DNA of 64,000 nt from Tomocerus qinae. Its lineage: Eukaryota > Arthropoda > Collembola > Entomobryomorpha > Tomoceridae. Positions 34,301 through 48,077 of the stretch are shown piece by piece (position 1 is the first letter of the stretch; every line of letters starts with the position of its first letter). Position numbers and translations under genes: made by a program. The DNA lies in NCBI GenBank assembly GCA_020055645.1, contig CM034547.1:47866909-47930908 (forward strand). Reading direction: 5' to 3'. Below the pieces are notes generated by a model. It did not search any database. It was given only the letters and a program-made list of their open reading frames with translations, and was not told the DNA's origin.

Positions 34301-37300
34301 ATACTACATGTACGTATTATGCACAATATAATTTGTATCTTTATAATATACACATAAACATGTAACACTATTTATAATATATTCACTAATTAGCTAGTTA
34401 ATCACTAATATTTATAGTTAAACATGTTAATAATGTTAAAACAGTCATTACATGCTTTGCCTTATGTTATTTAATAATACACAAAACCCATGCTCAACAT
34501 TCTTCCCTATAAGATGCTAATTGATGGAAATAGATATGTAAGATATTTACACCGAAGGAATAAGGTACCTTACTTCTTATTTACATACATAATATTAGAT
34601 ATTAACGACACTATTAAACATCAATCTATAATGTATATCATTCACACATACGGACAACTTTATAACTAGTATCCTATATAGATCAAGCACACTCTCACCA
34701 CTCCACAAGCACTCAATACGCTGTACACAGAAGACACCGATTTTTATTTACAGAATTGCATAGATGAGGATGGAATTTTCTTTTGCCATTTGCATAGCAA
34801 ATCGGCCAAATTCTTTAGGCCATTTGGATACTTACTTAGGACTTTAACCTTTAACTTACACTACTTACAATTACTTAATTCTAAACTTATCTTTTATGTA
34901 GTACCTTAAGTTATACTACCTACACACACAGACAATATCAAGCGAAACATTCAATGCTACCTATCACTAACTAACTATTCTAACTTATCTTAGCACACTT
35001 GCAAATTGGGGCCTATTTAGTGAAAATGCTTAAACTAATAAGATTAATTTCCCTAAACTGGATTCTAAATAGCATTGCATTTGAAACAAAGCAGCAGGGG
35101 CAGAAATGAAAAATTCATAAATTGAATGATTAACACAGGCCATCAACATCACAATTTAAGAAAAATCTATAATCTAAATAATGTGAAAATACACAATATT
35201 TTTGTTCTGAGTTTTACTGGTGCTTACTAATATGTTCGTAGATAATATAACTAAATGGAAAATCAAAGCAATTCTATACGCGTACATTACAAAGGAACAT
35301 GGTGGAAAAATTAATTGAGACAAATAGATATTTTGGGAGCTAATCTAAGCTTTTGCTTTTGCCATACTAACTCATGGAAGGGTTATTCTAACACTAACAA
35401 TAATACAATAACATTTCCTTTTCTGCTTTTCCTTTTACATTGCAATAATTATGGCACAAGGAATTCTGGGAAAGATGATTGAAATGGGTATACTTTCTTT
35501 TTGAGATTCTACAATTATACTATCTCTAGTAACTAATAAGCATATGCTTGATTGAGTGTACACTGCTCAAGCGAAAATAATTAGCAAAGAGAGAGATTCT
35601 ATTACTCGTTGGTGTAAAAACGCCAATATTATAAACAGTTAAGATCAAATTTTTGAAAAAGTGATTACAGAAGGACCAAAGATTACGTTAACGAAAGATT
35701 ATTATCTATATAGCCACTAATTCCTACACTAGCCATTACTGGCCATCTAGCTATACTTTCATGCGATTCACACTTACATTCTCACCTTAATGCACTCACT
35801 TGTGTGGTGCAATACTTTTCTAAGTCCGTCGTCCATACAATGAGACACATCATTCCAATTGCAATAAATATACTTAGTACTATTAAACATTAAAATCGTC
35901 TCCCTATAATTTAAGGCCTTCATTACTTACGAATGGCTAGCAATGTTAACACACAAACACAGAACCAGTTAAATAAGTTAATACTATTTAAATTGTAAAC
36001 CCTGTCTGCAAACTCTACTTAAAATAAAGTTAAGTAGGTACACTTGGATTATTTATCCTATACCTGCAGAAAACCTACTTGGACCAATTAATTGATTATA
36101 GTAAATCTGTACTTAGCAATTACTTGGCTTGAAATACTGCAATTTATTCAAAACGAGATGCAAAACATAGAAGTTTAAATGAATATTAATTTGAACTAAA
36201 TTGCAATTCATGGAAATGGTACACACTCAATTTAAGGAGTCATGCAGAAATGATATCTACTCAATTATAGTTAGGTATAAGGATAAGCTTGCTTGTTGGT
36301 TGGTTTCTAGTTGATCGTACGTTTAACCACTTACTAACGGTCTAACATCTATAACACATTACGGTCAGCAAAGCAATATTTTGGTTTGGTCAACTCGGAA
36401 TTAGTATGATGTTTTAAGGCTTTTACAGTAAATACAGAAAATGGAGATTTTGTTTTTCAAAATTCTCGATATTAAATCAGTGCATGTGTAGTCAATTAAA
36501 CGATTTAGCAACTGAATGAGGCATAAGCTACACTGTAGTAAGGATTTGACCTAGTGTAAATAAATCTGTGCTTGTTGTCTCATCAATAATTCACAACTAC
36601 CTCAACAGCATCGTTGAATGTAAAACACGGTCAAATTGCTTGACAATTGGCAGTGTAGTAATAACATCAATTCCAAACACAAGCCTAGGTACGTAGAACC
36701 AAAGGAAATTACAATGGCCTATTTATTTAGACACTTGTGGCGTTTCAAATCTAGTGGCTAAGTTAGTTATATACAGGTTAAAATTTGGTAATACCAAGAA
36801 AACCTTCACCACATCCATGTCAAAATTAACGATTTTGGATGGTCTTCATCCTCATATCAGAATCTATGGTTTGACATGGTACTAGTATGCCCAACAGAAA
36901 AGTGTTATAATATTTAGTCTTTATGCAGCAGGATTTACAAATCCTTGTTCGCCGATGTTCTGATCAAGCCGTCCACAAGGGTGCAAATCATGACTAATGA
37001 CGAATATTATATGTATTTCAAATTACTTTACTTTCGTATCTTTAGCAGGGAAACCAAAAATGCAAAATGAATATGTCTAGTAAGTATAGACTAAAAAATG
37101 CAGTAATCAAAGTGAAGAATGCAAATGAGAAATTAGGTCGCCTAAAAGCCTAAATTAATTTTTGGATGTGAAAACGAATTACCATTAAATACTCAAAGCA
37201 AAATTACTGTTTATCTATACCCTATTCAAAAATTAATGAGTCACATGATGACCATTGTAGGTATAGTAAGGTATTGGTAAGGTATAGCATTCCAAAAACT

Positions 37301-38823
37301 GCAAACGATGATTTCAATTTTACATACCTTTGGGAATACTAGTAATAATGTACTACTATTCCTGTTCCTACTATTCATATTTTTGAAATGAAATACAGAA
37401 CACATCGTACAAAAATGCAAGCAACAACCGTAGATGTAATAAAAATGACAACATAACCTACCCAGCTATAATGAAATGATAAAATAAGAACTCGAATATC
37501 ATGTAAATGGGATTAAGTTATTGTACTGCAAAAGAATAAAACATTTAATAGCAAATAAACCACAAGCAAATCAGTTGTAAATAAATACAAGTGTTACATA
37601 AGATGGTATGAGAAAGCAAATCATCCATGCACATGGATTGAAATATTGACGACTAGCTCTAGTATTTGGCTCGGCATAACCGCTCAATTGGATAGATATA
37701 ACATTAACAACTCAATATAAATTAGTATATAAGTATTATCTGTTAATCATTACAGGACATGATGAAAATTGCCACTGAACTTACGTAGTACATTGAAATT
37801 CATGTAAAATATATCATGTAGGAAAACATACAAACAATATTACTCATGTTACTATAAAAATGCTTCAGCTTAGTTCAAAAATTAATAGCATTGCAGTGTT
37901 GGTGCAAATTGCATATCTACTTACAGCTAAAACTTACATACTATAACATTTCACTTACAACTTATACAATTTCACATTGACATTCATTACATTTACTATA
38001 ATAATACAATTGCATCCACTTAACCTATAATCATACGTAACTTTTAAACATTCCTCATTCACACACAGTATTTACAAGCACAGGCATTCATACAATTTAC
38101 AGCGATAGCTTTCATTCAGTGTAAAAAATTATTACGACTACAGGTTTTAATACAACAAAATAACCGGAACAACGAACTATTCTAGTTAACACTAAGTAGG
38201 TTAGTGTACATGTGTACGTGTACAATAGTGTATATTAACAAAAAAAGAATATTGTCTGGAAAATAAGTCTTTTCTGTATGCAATTTGCAATCTTTTGCAC
38301 AAATTTGTACAAAACGGCGGCGGCTGTAGAGACGACGAAGAAAGTGTAGCTGCGGCTTTGACGATGGCGATATATCTGTACTTGTAGTTAGTACTTATAC
38401 TTATCATATAGTTTATTTTTACAAAATCTTTTGTCACGGTATAAAATTTGTAGCATATTTAGTCCACAATAGTTAGTTATTTTGTGTTGGTTGACTTAAA
38501 ACATCGACGTTTGTTACACAGTGGTAATTGTTTCAGTGGTATTACAAAATGTATATATTCGTGGAAATACATATATTGCTAATTTACTATAGTATTATAA
38601 ATTATCCACGAAAGTATTTGTTAAATAATTTCCGAAATATATCGAAAAGGAGAGCATAACTGCATATTATAATGATTACATAATATGTAGATAGTAGCTA
38701 ACAAAGTCAATAGAATACACTGTCCAAGTTTGGTACTTTTTGTATTACTATATTCATATAAGTTCACAAAGATATACGTAGATCATAACTAGAAAAAGAT
38801 CTGTATCAAAAGTGAAATATTCA
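31385..38823. other. Long AT-rich region without recognisable genes
   Basis: No frame with convincing protein composition. From about 34 kb to 38.8 kb the plus strand is rich in A and C (phrases such as ACTTACAC), so a minus-strand transcript would be rich in T and G. A long 3' untranslated region of the PTK7-like gene could occupy the right part, but I could not place a polyadenylation site. Confidence 0.4.
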
Positions 38824-41800
38824 CTAAATGTCAAGACTGCTTTCTCGAGAGATTTCAGCAAGTTGAATAACAATAGAGCTAAAACTGGGACGATTTCTCG
38901 GACATGGATCCCAACATTGGGACAAAAGCTTTTGAAGACTTTTCGGTATAAGATTCCCCACTTCAAATGCATCCCAGAGAATTTGCTTCTTTTCAAGAGA
39001 TTCTAAAACTCCGTCGTTGGTCAAATTGGCAAAGGGAATTGTTGCTTGATGGACAACTTCCCATACAAGACACGCAAAGGACCAAACGTCCGATTTTAAC
39101 GAAAACTCGTCTTCTATTACTGCTTCGTGTGGTAACCACCGAATAGGAATTAGCTAAAACAATACAAATTCCCATTAACTCTCAACACAATATACGATAT
39201 TACCACATAATTTTAAGTTTACTTAGATGCAACTATCGTACCTGATTTCTGTATTTAAAGTATTCTGTTGAATACGTATCCCGACACAGATTTGGATTAG
39301 ATATTTGAATACGCAGTCCGGATGAAATCAAACAATTTCGTGTAGCGAGATCTTTATGAACAAAGCGATGGTTTGACAAGTGTTCCATGCCAAGGGCCAC
39401 CTAAATAATTTTTTCAATAAAATTTTAAAATATTTAAACAGCTAAATAGATATTGCTTTTATCTGATCGTGATTACACAGTTGTTAAAGTTTTTATATGA
39501 ATATACCTGAGATACTACTTGAATAATTTGTGCCACAGTCAGAGGTGGAGGTTTTGGTACTTTACGGGGGTTATCTTTTCTAGTTGCTAGAAGAAATTGT
39601 TTCAGGTCCCCCTAAAGATAAACATAATCATGATTTTAGTTAATTCAGTCTTTGCACTTTCCAATATAATACTTTTTCTTTGGTCTACATTTTCATTTAT
39701 ATATACTGATAGTAAGTGAAATAAATTACCCAATCACTATATTCCATGATCATGTAGTGCGGGTCCATTTCTCGACAAAGACGAACCAGTCGAGTAACGT
39801 TATCATGGCTTAATTTGTGGTACATATCAATCTCCCTTTTAAATTCGAACAGAGCTGCTTCTTCTCTAGTTTGAAGTGCTTTCACCATGACTAAACTCTC
39901 GTTTCCTTCTTCTGATTTGGCTTTTGCTAGAAATACTTCCCCAAAATCTCCATGGCCTGTAAAATTGAAAATCCTTTTTACATCACATGTATTTCATATA
40001 CAATAGCTTTCAGTAACTAGCATCTATAACATATTTTGTAAGTAACTGTATTTGAAATGTTCAAAGCATGTTCATAAGTAATACAATTTAATACGTGGCA
40101 CGAAATTGCCTGCAACCGAGTCTTACCTAAAAGCATTACAAACTGAAGATCTTGTCTTGGAAATGAGATTTTGTCGTAACCACTATTTGCCGAACGTTTA
40201 GACTGCTGAGAGATATGAGACTTGTGACTGGCTATGGACGCTGTTGCAGAAGCAATTTTCCCGTTGGTGCCTGTGGTAGAACTATGCGATGATTTAACCG
40301 TCTCTCCGTCGCTCTTCACACTTTCCCTTTAAGCAAGACAACCCATTTATTGTAAATTGGAATTTATTCTACATTAATAAGTGGGACAATGATTTAAGAG
40401 CTAGGGCTTATCAATACGGACTACTACAGACGTATAGTTCACCATGAAATATCTTCTAATAAACTACTTTATACTATGGGTAAATTGGCCACCACTATGA
40501 AGTAAGTCATCCCACTTTTCATCAAACCTCAGAGTAACTTCATTAGTCCAGGCTTAATAAGCAGGTACTAATTACATTTACATAGTAGGCCCGTCCGTAT
40601 TGAAATAAAACATTAATTTGTACTGAAAACATACCTGCAGCTTTCGGCTTGTATATGATGTCCGTTAGGTACAAGTAAAGGTCCATTCCCATTACTTAGA
40701 GGACAAGTGTCTTTCATTTCTGCGTCACCGTTTTCTTTGCGAACTGAAAGATTCAAATCAGACATTTAATACATTGGCAAGTAATTTATTGGTCTCTGCA
40801 ATGATAGGATAGTAAGAGTAGTAGTCTTCTGATTTATTGCGATTGTAAACACTAATCTCTAAACTTTAATAGCAGTTTTGGATTTCAGAGAAGTAAGATA
40901 AAAATTACTACTGAATGTTTAATGGCCAGAGGGGCAAATCAAGTTTTTGCATGTTGTCAGGTCCTTTACGACTTAACTAGTCAGAAGGATAATGATGGTT
41001 TAAAAACGGAAGATATTATGATGACTAGCGTAGCAAAGTGTTATGGGACTTCATAAAATAGCTTCGAATAAAATGTAGATAATAAGGAAAGTACTAACTT
41101 TCTGCGAGGTAGGCTTGCTTTCGTTTGAGTTGACGATATCGACACCACAACATTAGACCAATGACAAGGAGCATGTAGCCTGCAGCCACACTTAAGGTAA
41201 TACCCACAGTACGTGTCATTACGTTTGCATCATCTAGTGATTCAGATATATATTGGTCGTTAGCTAGGAACACAAAAACCACAATGTGTACATTAAAATT
41301 TAATTAACAAAGTCATAATTTTATCTCATGTTGATGTTGTGTAAGAGCATGCCTTGAAAAGTAATTTCCGCCTAGCAGAATATAAACCGAATTATTCGGA
41401 TTTACCATTTACTATGCAGATTTGTTAGGATTCAGCATAGTATAGTGGATTTTACATAATAAAACAAGGTGGAGAGTCAATTCGCTACATCATTACACAA
41501 CCCAACATAGCTAGATAATGATATTTAATATTAGCATAAAGTGGAGCAACGTACTTTTGACAATGAGACGCACTTCCTCTCGCTTGAAACCTCCACTATT
41601 CCCAGCAGTACACCCGTAACGACCATCATCGTCTTTTATAACCTCTGTTACGAGTAATGTCCCGTTTTCCATTACATGGAACCTGTAAATACAAATTAAG
41701 TGTTGACATAGCTTGGAATTGGTTCGGATCTCTAGCATTATTACGGCTTATAAATGAGCGATAAATTTTAGTAACAACTATGACATTACGACGTCACAAT

Positions 41801-44800
41801 GTTGATTGCGGTTATGAATTTGCTCGTAAATATTGCGGCTATACTATCCCAGCCCAGAAAGAGTGTTTTTTGTGTGAGTAATATACTCATATTCTACATA
41901 CCGGTGTCTGTCAAATCCATTCATGATGTTATTCTTGTCCCATTGGATTGTAGGCATGGGATCTCCATAGGCCTTACAATGGATTACAACAGAATGTCCT
42001 TCGATCGCCTCTGTCGGGTTACGCGGGGTCACAGAGAACTTTGGAGTAACTATACAAAAACGAAAATATGATTATCACAGTGATTAAAAGAAACTCTTTT
42101 GTGAAAAGCAGAATTTATACAGGATTTTCCACCATACTACATTCTACAAGGGATTTTCAATTTTTCCATTCCGAACATTCTTTTAACTACAGAGAGAAGA
42201 ACATCGAATTCCTTGCATTTTGCCATACGTTCAATTGCAATGGAAAATTCATGCTAGGAAAGATTCGATGGTTGGAATACAGTTAGATAAAATCAAAATA
42301 AAACCAACACGTCGTAAATAAAGGTTTTTAATGTATTTTTAAAATGTTTCACAAACATAGAAACAGGTAGTCAAACAGATCTAATGTAACTCAAAACTCA
42401 AAATACATGAAAACACATTAAACTGAAACTAGAAATAGTTAATACGTCAATGATATGCGAAACATGGTGACTGGGTTAAAGAAACGGCAAATAAGCTTAG
42501 TTGGTTGATTTAGCAAACGAGGAGGGAAAAGATCGTTGGGGAATTGTGAATTAGCAAAGAAGACTCACCGATGACGTCGACGTAAATTGTGGTATTAATA
42601 AGTCCCTGGCTGTTGGTAGCGACGCAAGTGTACTTGCCTTTATCAGAGTTTTCCACAGTCTGAAAGTACAGAGTCCCATTGAGATCTGAAATGTGACTTG
42701 GCCATTGGAATAGCGGAGTTCCTTCCTGAAAAATAAAATGACAGCCACACATTCACATAAAAATCATAAAATATTCCATATAAATTTGACAGCCTAACAT
42801 ACTACTCTGTACTATGAAATATAAATTCTCCTAAAATTCAGTTCTGCTTTATACCCAAATTAATAAATTCTTCTGAGAGCCAAGAGGGGGAACATAAACT
42901 TTCTTTTATTCTTGATAAAACTCTCCGTAACTGTAAAATTACGAAGTGAATGCCATGAAACTAAAACCTAGAAGAAAATACTGGCTCTTTTACAACTTCT
43001 TCTCGATTAAGTTTTACAGTCAGACAAAAATACATAAAGAATAGTAAACTAAATTTTTACTGTCACTGTTAACTCTGCCTTGTTCAAAAATAACATTTTT
43101 TCTCTAGAAGAAAAAGACAGTAACTCTAGCTCAATAATAATACTGCGAGACAGACGATTACTCTTGAGGAGGTATTGCATACGGGATTCACGCTGTATAT
43201 TTCTGTTTAAAAACTTTAATACGTACTATTCTGTAGGTAATTTATCATGAGCAAAATATCTGCAAAGTTATGACTTGATAAAAGATTTCTTTGCTTGTGC
43301 AGCTATTTCCATTATAATTTCGAATTGTTCAGAAAATGGAACACAGAAAAGATTTGTTAGACCGCCTACTAAGCAGAATTGCGCAACAATTTATGTATTT
43401 CTTTTTATCTTATCCAATTTAGGGTATTCGCTAGAAGATTCTCCAAAGTATGGCAGAAATTAAGTATCAACATACCTTCACCCATTTAACAACAGGGGCC
43501 GGAGCTCCATGAGCTTTACAATGAATTTTCGACGTTGATCCCAATTCCAACTTCCGGTCAATTGGCTTCGGGCTGAACTTAAGTCCTTCTATTAAATCAG
43601 GACACAAACAAAAGGATTAATTTCAGTTCATTACATTCTTTCTTCCTCAACTATTTACGTAATACCGTAATCCCGTGTTTACTTTCTAGTCCTACACTAA
43701 GCATGTATGCAATGCACAACCACCACAATCGCAACTACAAATTATATGCAATTGCCAACTGCGACACTGGGCATCTCCTAACAATAGTGACAATAGAAAA
43801 TGTATTGTATATATTAAACAGGTATACTAAGACATTTTGCTATATCGAGAAGTACACACAACACAAAAGTTACAAGAATATTAGAAAAGTCAACTCAAGA
43901 AAGAAAAGAAAATCAGAACAAGAAGTCCGACGAGAAACAAATAGATGAAATTGAAACACGTAACTAATCCTGTCTGCCTTGTCGTCCTTATTCTTTGTTT
44001 GATGAACGACTTTGTTCTCGATATAGACTGGATGTGAAGACAATATGCAATGTTCGATAAAGTAAGGCATCGAGGGCCCAAGATCATATATCAAATCCAA
44101 GCTAAGCTTAATATATACTACATACACATATATAATGTTGCTTTATTTTGCTGACTTAGGATAGAAACGAAATTCGGAGATCACGTCCGAGATAACTTAT
44201 TATTCCCTGTCCCATGTCTTCCTGCAACTTGTACAGGAAGCCGAGCGAAAGCAGAGAAAAACTTCGACAAATAACTGTTGGTAAATTGTGTATCTACACA
44301 TACTTATTCTATCAATATCTCACATAATAGATGGATTGTCCTACGAAACCAATAAATTAGATAACTGCATTGCATTGCAAGGGTTAGTAATACTAGTACA
44401 TATCCTCAGACTCTATGTCTAAAGATAACCGTAAAGGAAGGTAATATTTCATCATTTCTTATTCCTTACTCTACATGTACACTTTATCAATGTACCAATC
44501 CCTAGATACAAATAAATTCGGAGTACTTATCAAATGTCTAACATAAATGATTAGCTCTAACATTGAATCCTTATTAATACCACAGGTTATTAAATCCGTC
44601 TTCATCATGTCATTAGATGGAAACTCACTGAGCATAAAATTAAAGAGAAAGTCAAATGAGGTTGGTTGAAGATACCTGTCACGAAGAGCTGAGCTGGACG
44701 AGATTCGACAGGCGGATATCCCGGAGTGATTATTTCGCACGTGTAGTCTCCAGCATCTGCCAACTGCACCGGGTTGATTACTAATGTTCCATTTTTCTGG

Positions 44801-47800
44801 AAGGAATGAATTCTCTGTGGCATGTGGTGGTCACCGCTACTACTGCCCATCTGTCCATGATTTGTTCTGCTTGAAATTGGAATTGGAACTCGATTTCGAA
44901 GCCAACGGATTTGGCTTATGGGAGAATCTGGTCTGAATTGGCACATGAAGAACGCGAGCTCCCCTTCCTCCGCTATGGTACTCAATGGGTGTCCAAAAAT
45001 GGTGGGTGGGGCTATTCCAAATAATTTATTTTTATTATCATCTCTTCTCTCGGTCCCCTCTTCCCATGCACACACCACTATTTACATCCTCTCTATAGTG
45101 TTATATCATTTCCCTTTTTATTAATACCTCTCAGAGCTAAGTCTCTAAGTTACTATCAGTGCCACTATCTTCATTGCATTTGCCTGCATCACAGAGTGTA
45201 TAAAATGAACAAACTAACAGATCAAACCTTCCTGTGTGCTATTGAGAAGTGCATGGATTGCATGAGTCAAGTTCAAATCATAAGGATTGTCCTCTTTTAT
45301 TAGTACGTACTCTACATATTATATATATGTAGGTATTCTATACTATATAATAGAACTGCATTTACTTAAGGGGTTTATGTCACGTAGTAGTAAAAGAAAG
45401 TTATACCAGCAGTGAAATAGATTGAAAGTGCGAATGAGATGAAAAGCTCAATCTTTGTGTGCAGTCTTATATCGACAGAATGCATTTCCGTAAGTAACCG
45501 GTATGGCTTAACGCACCCCGCAGTATTACTTACCTCCGTGCATTGCATTGCACTACTTTGCCCCGTTATGTTAACGTTCACGTTTCATTTTACTGCTACT
45601 GATCTACAGATTTATACTTACATGGAAATGAAATCAGCAAAATGATATGATATGAACTCCACGCACAACAATCACTTGCATTGCCTTTCCAAATGGAACC
45701 AAAATAGGCAACATGGAGCAACCTTACTAACTAAAGCACATAACGTACTTAGGTACCAGGCAGTTTCAGAAACGAAGCCGTCCACATCTGATATCAAATG
45801 AAAGATATGGAAAGCCATGATATTTAATGACATTAGGGCGAAAAATTGCACAATGAAGTTGAGGGGAGAATCCTTAGCCCTCCCATATGACTTGGTTTCC
45901 TTTCGTTTGTCTAAACTAAAGTAAACCACTTCGAAAGGAACAGGAAAGAAAACCAGAGAAGGTATACAATCCAAGAGAAAATATTTATATCGGGGCAGGA
46001 GAACAACCGCACACAATGAAATACACGTAAGGGTACATCGAATTGTTACAGCAAATACCTATAGTATGTATAGGATTGTATTTGTACTGATATTTTGTTG
46101 TGTAGCAATGCATTGTCGTAAATGAACAAGGGTAGGAAGGTGTGATACGAGAAGGAAAACAACTGCACAGAAAGGCAGAGTAGAGTAAAAGCTCAGATTA
46201 TTCTCTATTTTCACTTTTCCCATTTTTCGAGTAACTATTTAGGAAGGAAATCTCTTTCCCTGTTTCCCACTGCTTTCAGCCATTCACTTAACTCTGTAAC
46301 CCACCCTCGTAAAACATTGTAACACTCATGTACACTTAACTTGGATACTTATTCTTCTTTATATCTGTACAGACTCCTCTTACAATGCTTTCAACTCAAC
46401 GCTTCATCATTTACTTCTAAAAGGCGAAAGCTATTTTCACTCCTTCCAACAATACTTGTATCAACATAAACTTTGTGGGGGTTGATGAATCGTATAAATT
46501 ATTTAAACATTCACCTCTCCTTGGAATACTCCTAAAAATAAAGAAATGTTTGGCTAAGTATAAATGTAAATTAAAACTTGTGGCAGAATAGGATGTGCTA
46601 ATTGTAAGGAAAAAAAGATAACTGGTTAGAGTTTACCATTTACATCTTTTTTCCTCTTTAACGAGGTTCATCACTTTTATCAGTTTGTATAACTTTATAC
46701 CTTGGATTTCTCTGAATCAGAACTATTACTACATCATTACAGATTCCAACAACTTTGTTATACGTAAACTACATGAAGTACGCTGCTGCTGAATACAGAA
46801 TTTTCATTTATCGTACGGAAAACAGCTTCTTGCAAATGTAAATTGGTTCTTGCTACTGTAAAGGCCTATTTAGCACTTAGACATGAATTTACTAGCCTGT
46901 ATGCAGTAATGACACGAGAAGAGTAGATAATCATTTGACTTACAAGAGAGAACAAGTTGAAAACCGGTTCTAGTGATTCCAACCGAGTTTGCCGCAACAC
47001 ACGTGTAATTTCCGGCCACATCTTGACGAACATTGTCAATGATGAGTGTATTTGAATCTTGAACACGAGGCGAAGAAACGGACGAGTTTGTTGAAATGGC
47101 TTTTCCATTGGGACCCTCCCACCACAAACGCGGAGTCGGAAGTCCCGCGGGTTTTGCACAAAAAATTTCAGCATTGCTGTCTTCTGGCACTGCCAATTTG
47201 TTGCCAGGGATTAAAGGCGCTGGGTCGAGCGAGTCGTTACTCAATTCATCCAGATCTACAAAAAACCATCAGAGAAAAACGATGCAGACAAGGAAGCAGA
47301 CAAAAAACCTTAAAAACTCGGCTCAGTTAAAGATTTTACTGTTTCTAGTTCCGTTTGTGCTTTCACTTCCAGCATAATGCCCTTCCTTTCTATTCTATTT
47401 GAGTTTACGCTATATCTGGTGGTTTCTTCCGCACGCATCCTCTCCCTTCCCTTTTCACTCACTTTCACCGACACATACATGCATCATCATACCGCAACGT
47501 TAACAGTATATTTATACCACACGCAGTAGCATCTACAGTGCATCTATATGGATTAATGTACTGCTGCATCAACATCAACATACAACATGCATGAAAGAAA
47601 GTCCATTTTAAGCTACTATAAGTATATAGTAATATAAAAAGTACATATTTAGTACTAAAAACAAAATGAAACGTGTCTATTGTAGATGCACTGCATCTCA
47701 CGTAAACAAAGAATGTGCCGACATCATACCTAATATACTGAACTTGGTTTCAGATTTGCATCCGATGTAAAAGATAAAGTTTGTAATTTAAGATAGAAAG

Positions 47801-48077
47801 TCATTTGTGTTGCTACATCTCCGACAGACATGCAACATACGCACAAAAGAATTCTCTTTACGATTAGAAAGTCTACAGAAATCTCTACCTTACGTGTACA
47901 CTCTAAATAGAACAAAGAAGATGAATGTATTATTTACATGATACTCTTAAAGACGCCGAATAAATCTGAGGTTCTTCCTCTGGGAACGAGACGAAATTTC
48001 CAAGGCACTTGTAAATCCCTTCGTCCGATTCGTGAATCCGTTGAATCAAAAGAGAGCCATTAGGATACACGGTGTAC
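38824..48077 (-). CDS. otk/PTK7-like: PTK7/Off-track-like receptor pseudokinase (3' 14 exons; N-terminus missing)
   Basis: Fourteen minus-strand exons join without a phase conflict: 48077-47938, 47255-46944, 45011-44676, 43588-43476, 42725-42569, 42049-41902, 41682-41555, 41263-41099, 40743-40635, 40326-40127, 39956-39730, 39611-39507, 39400-39242, 39153-38824. They encode 875 residues to the stop. Order: the end of an Ig domain (Ig3 of PTK7), four Ig domains (about 47-444), a membrane helix (about 464-487), a serine-rich juxtamembrane region, and a kinase-like domain (about 590-865). The family is a co-receptor in Wnt, planar polarity and plexin signalling. Visible motifs: GHGDFG at 603-608, the ATP-site lysine at 628, 'CREMDPHYMIMEY', HKDLATRN at 728-735, and NPN at 748-750 where kinases have DFG, so it should be catalytically dead. 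The exons for the signal peptide, Ig1, Ig2 and half of Ig3 must lie upstream. Confidence 0.9.

Noticed and set aside
45672-46016. 114-codon minus-strand frame between two PTK7-like exons
   Set aside because: The flanking exons (46944 and 45011) join in matching phase without it, and it has no Ig-like cysteines or strands. Probably intron.
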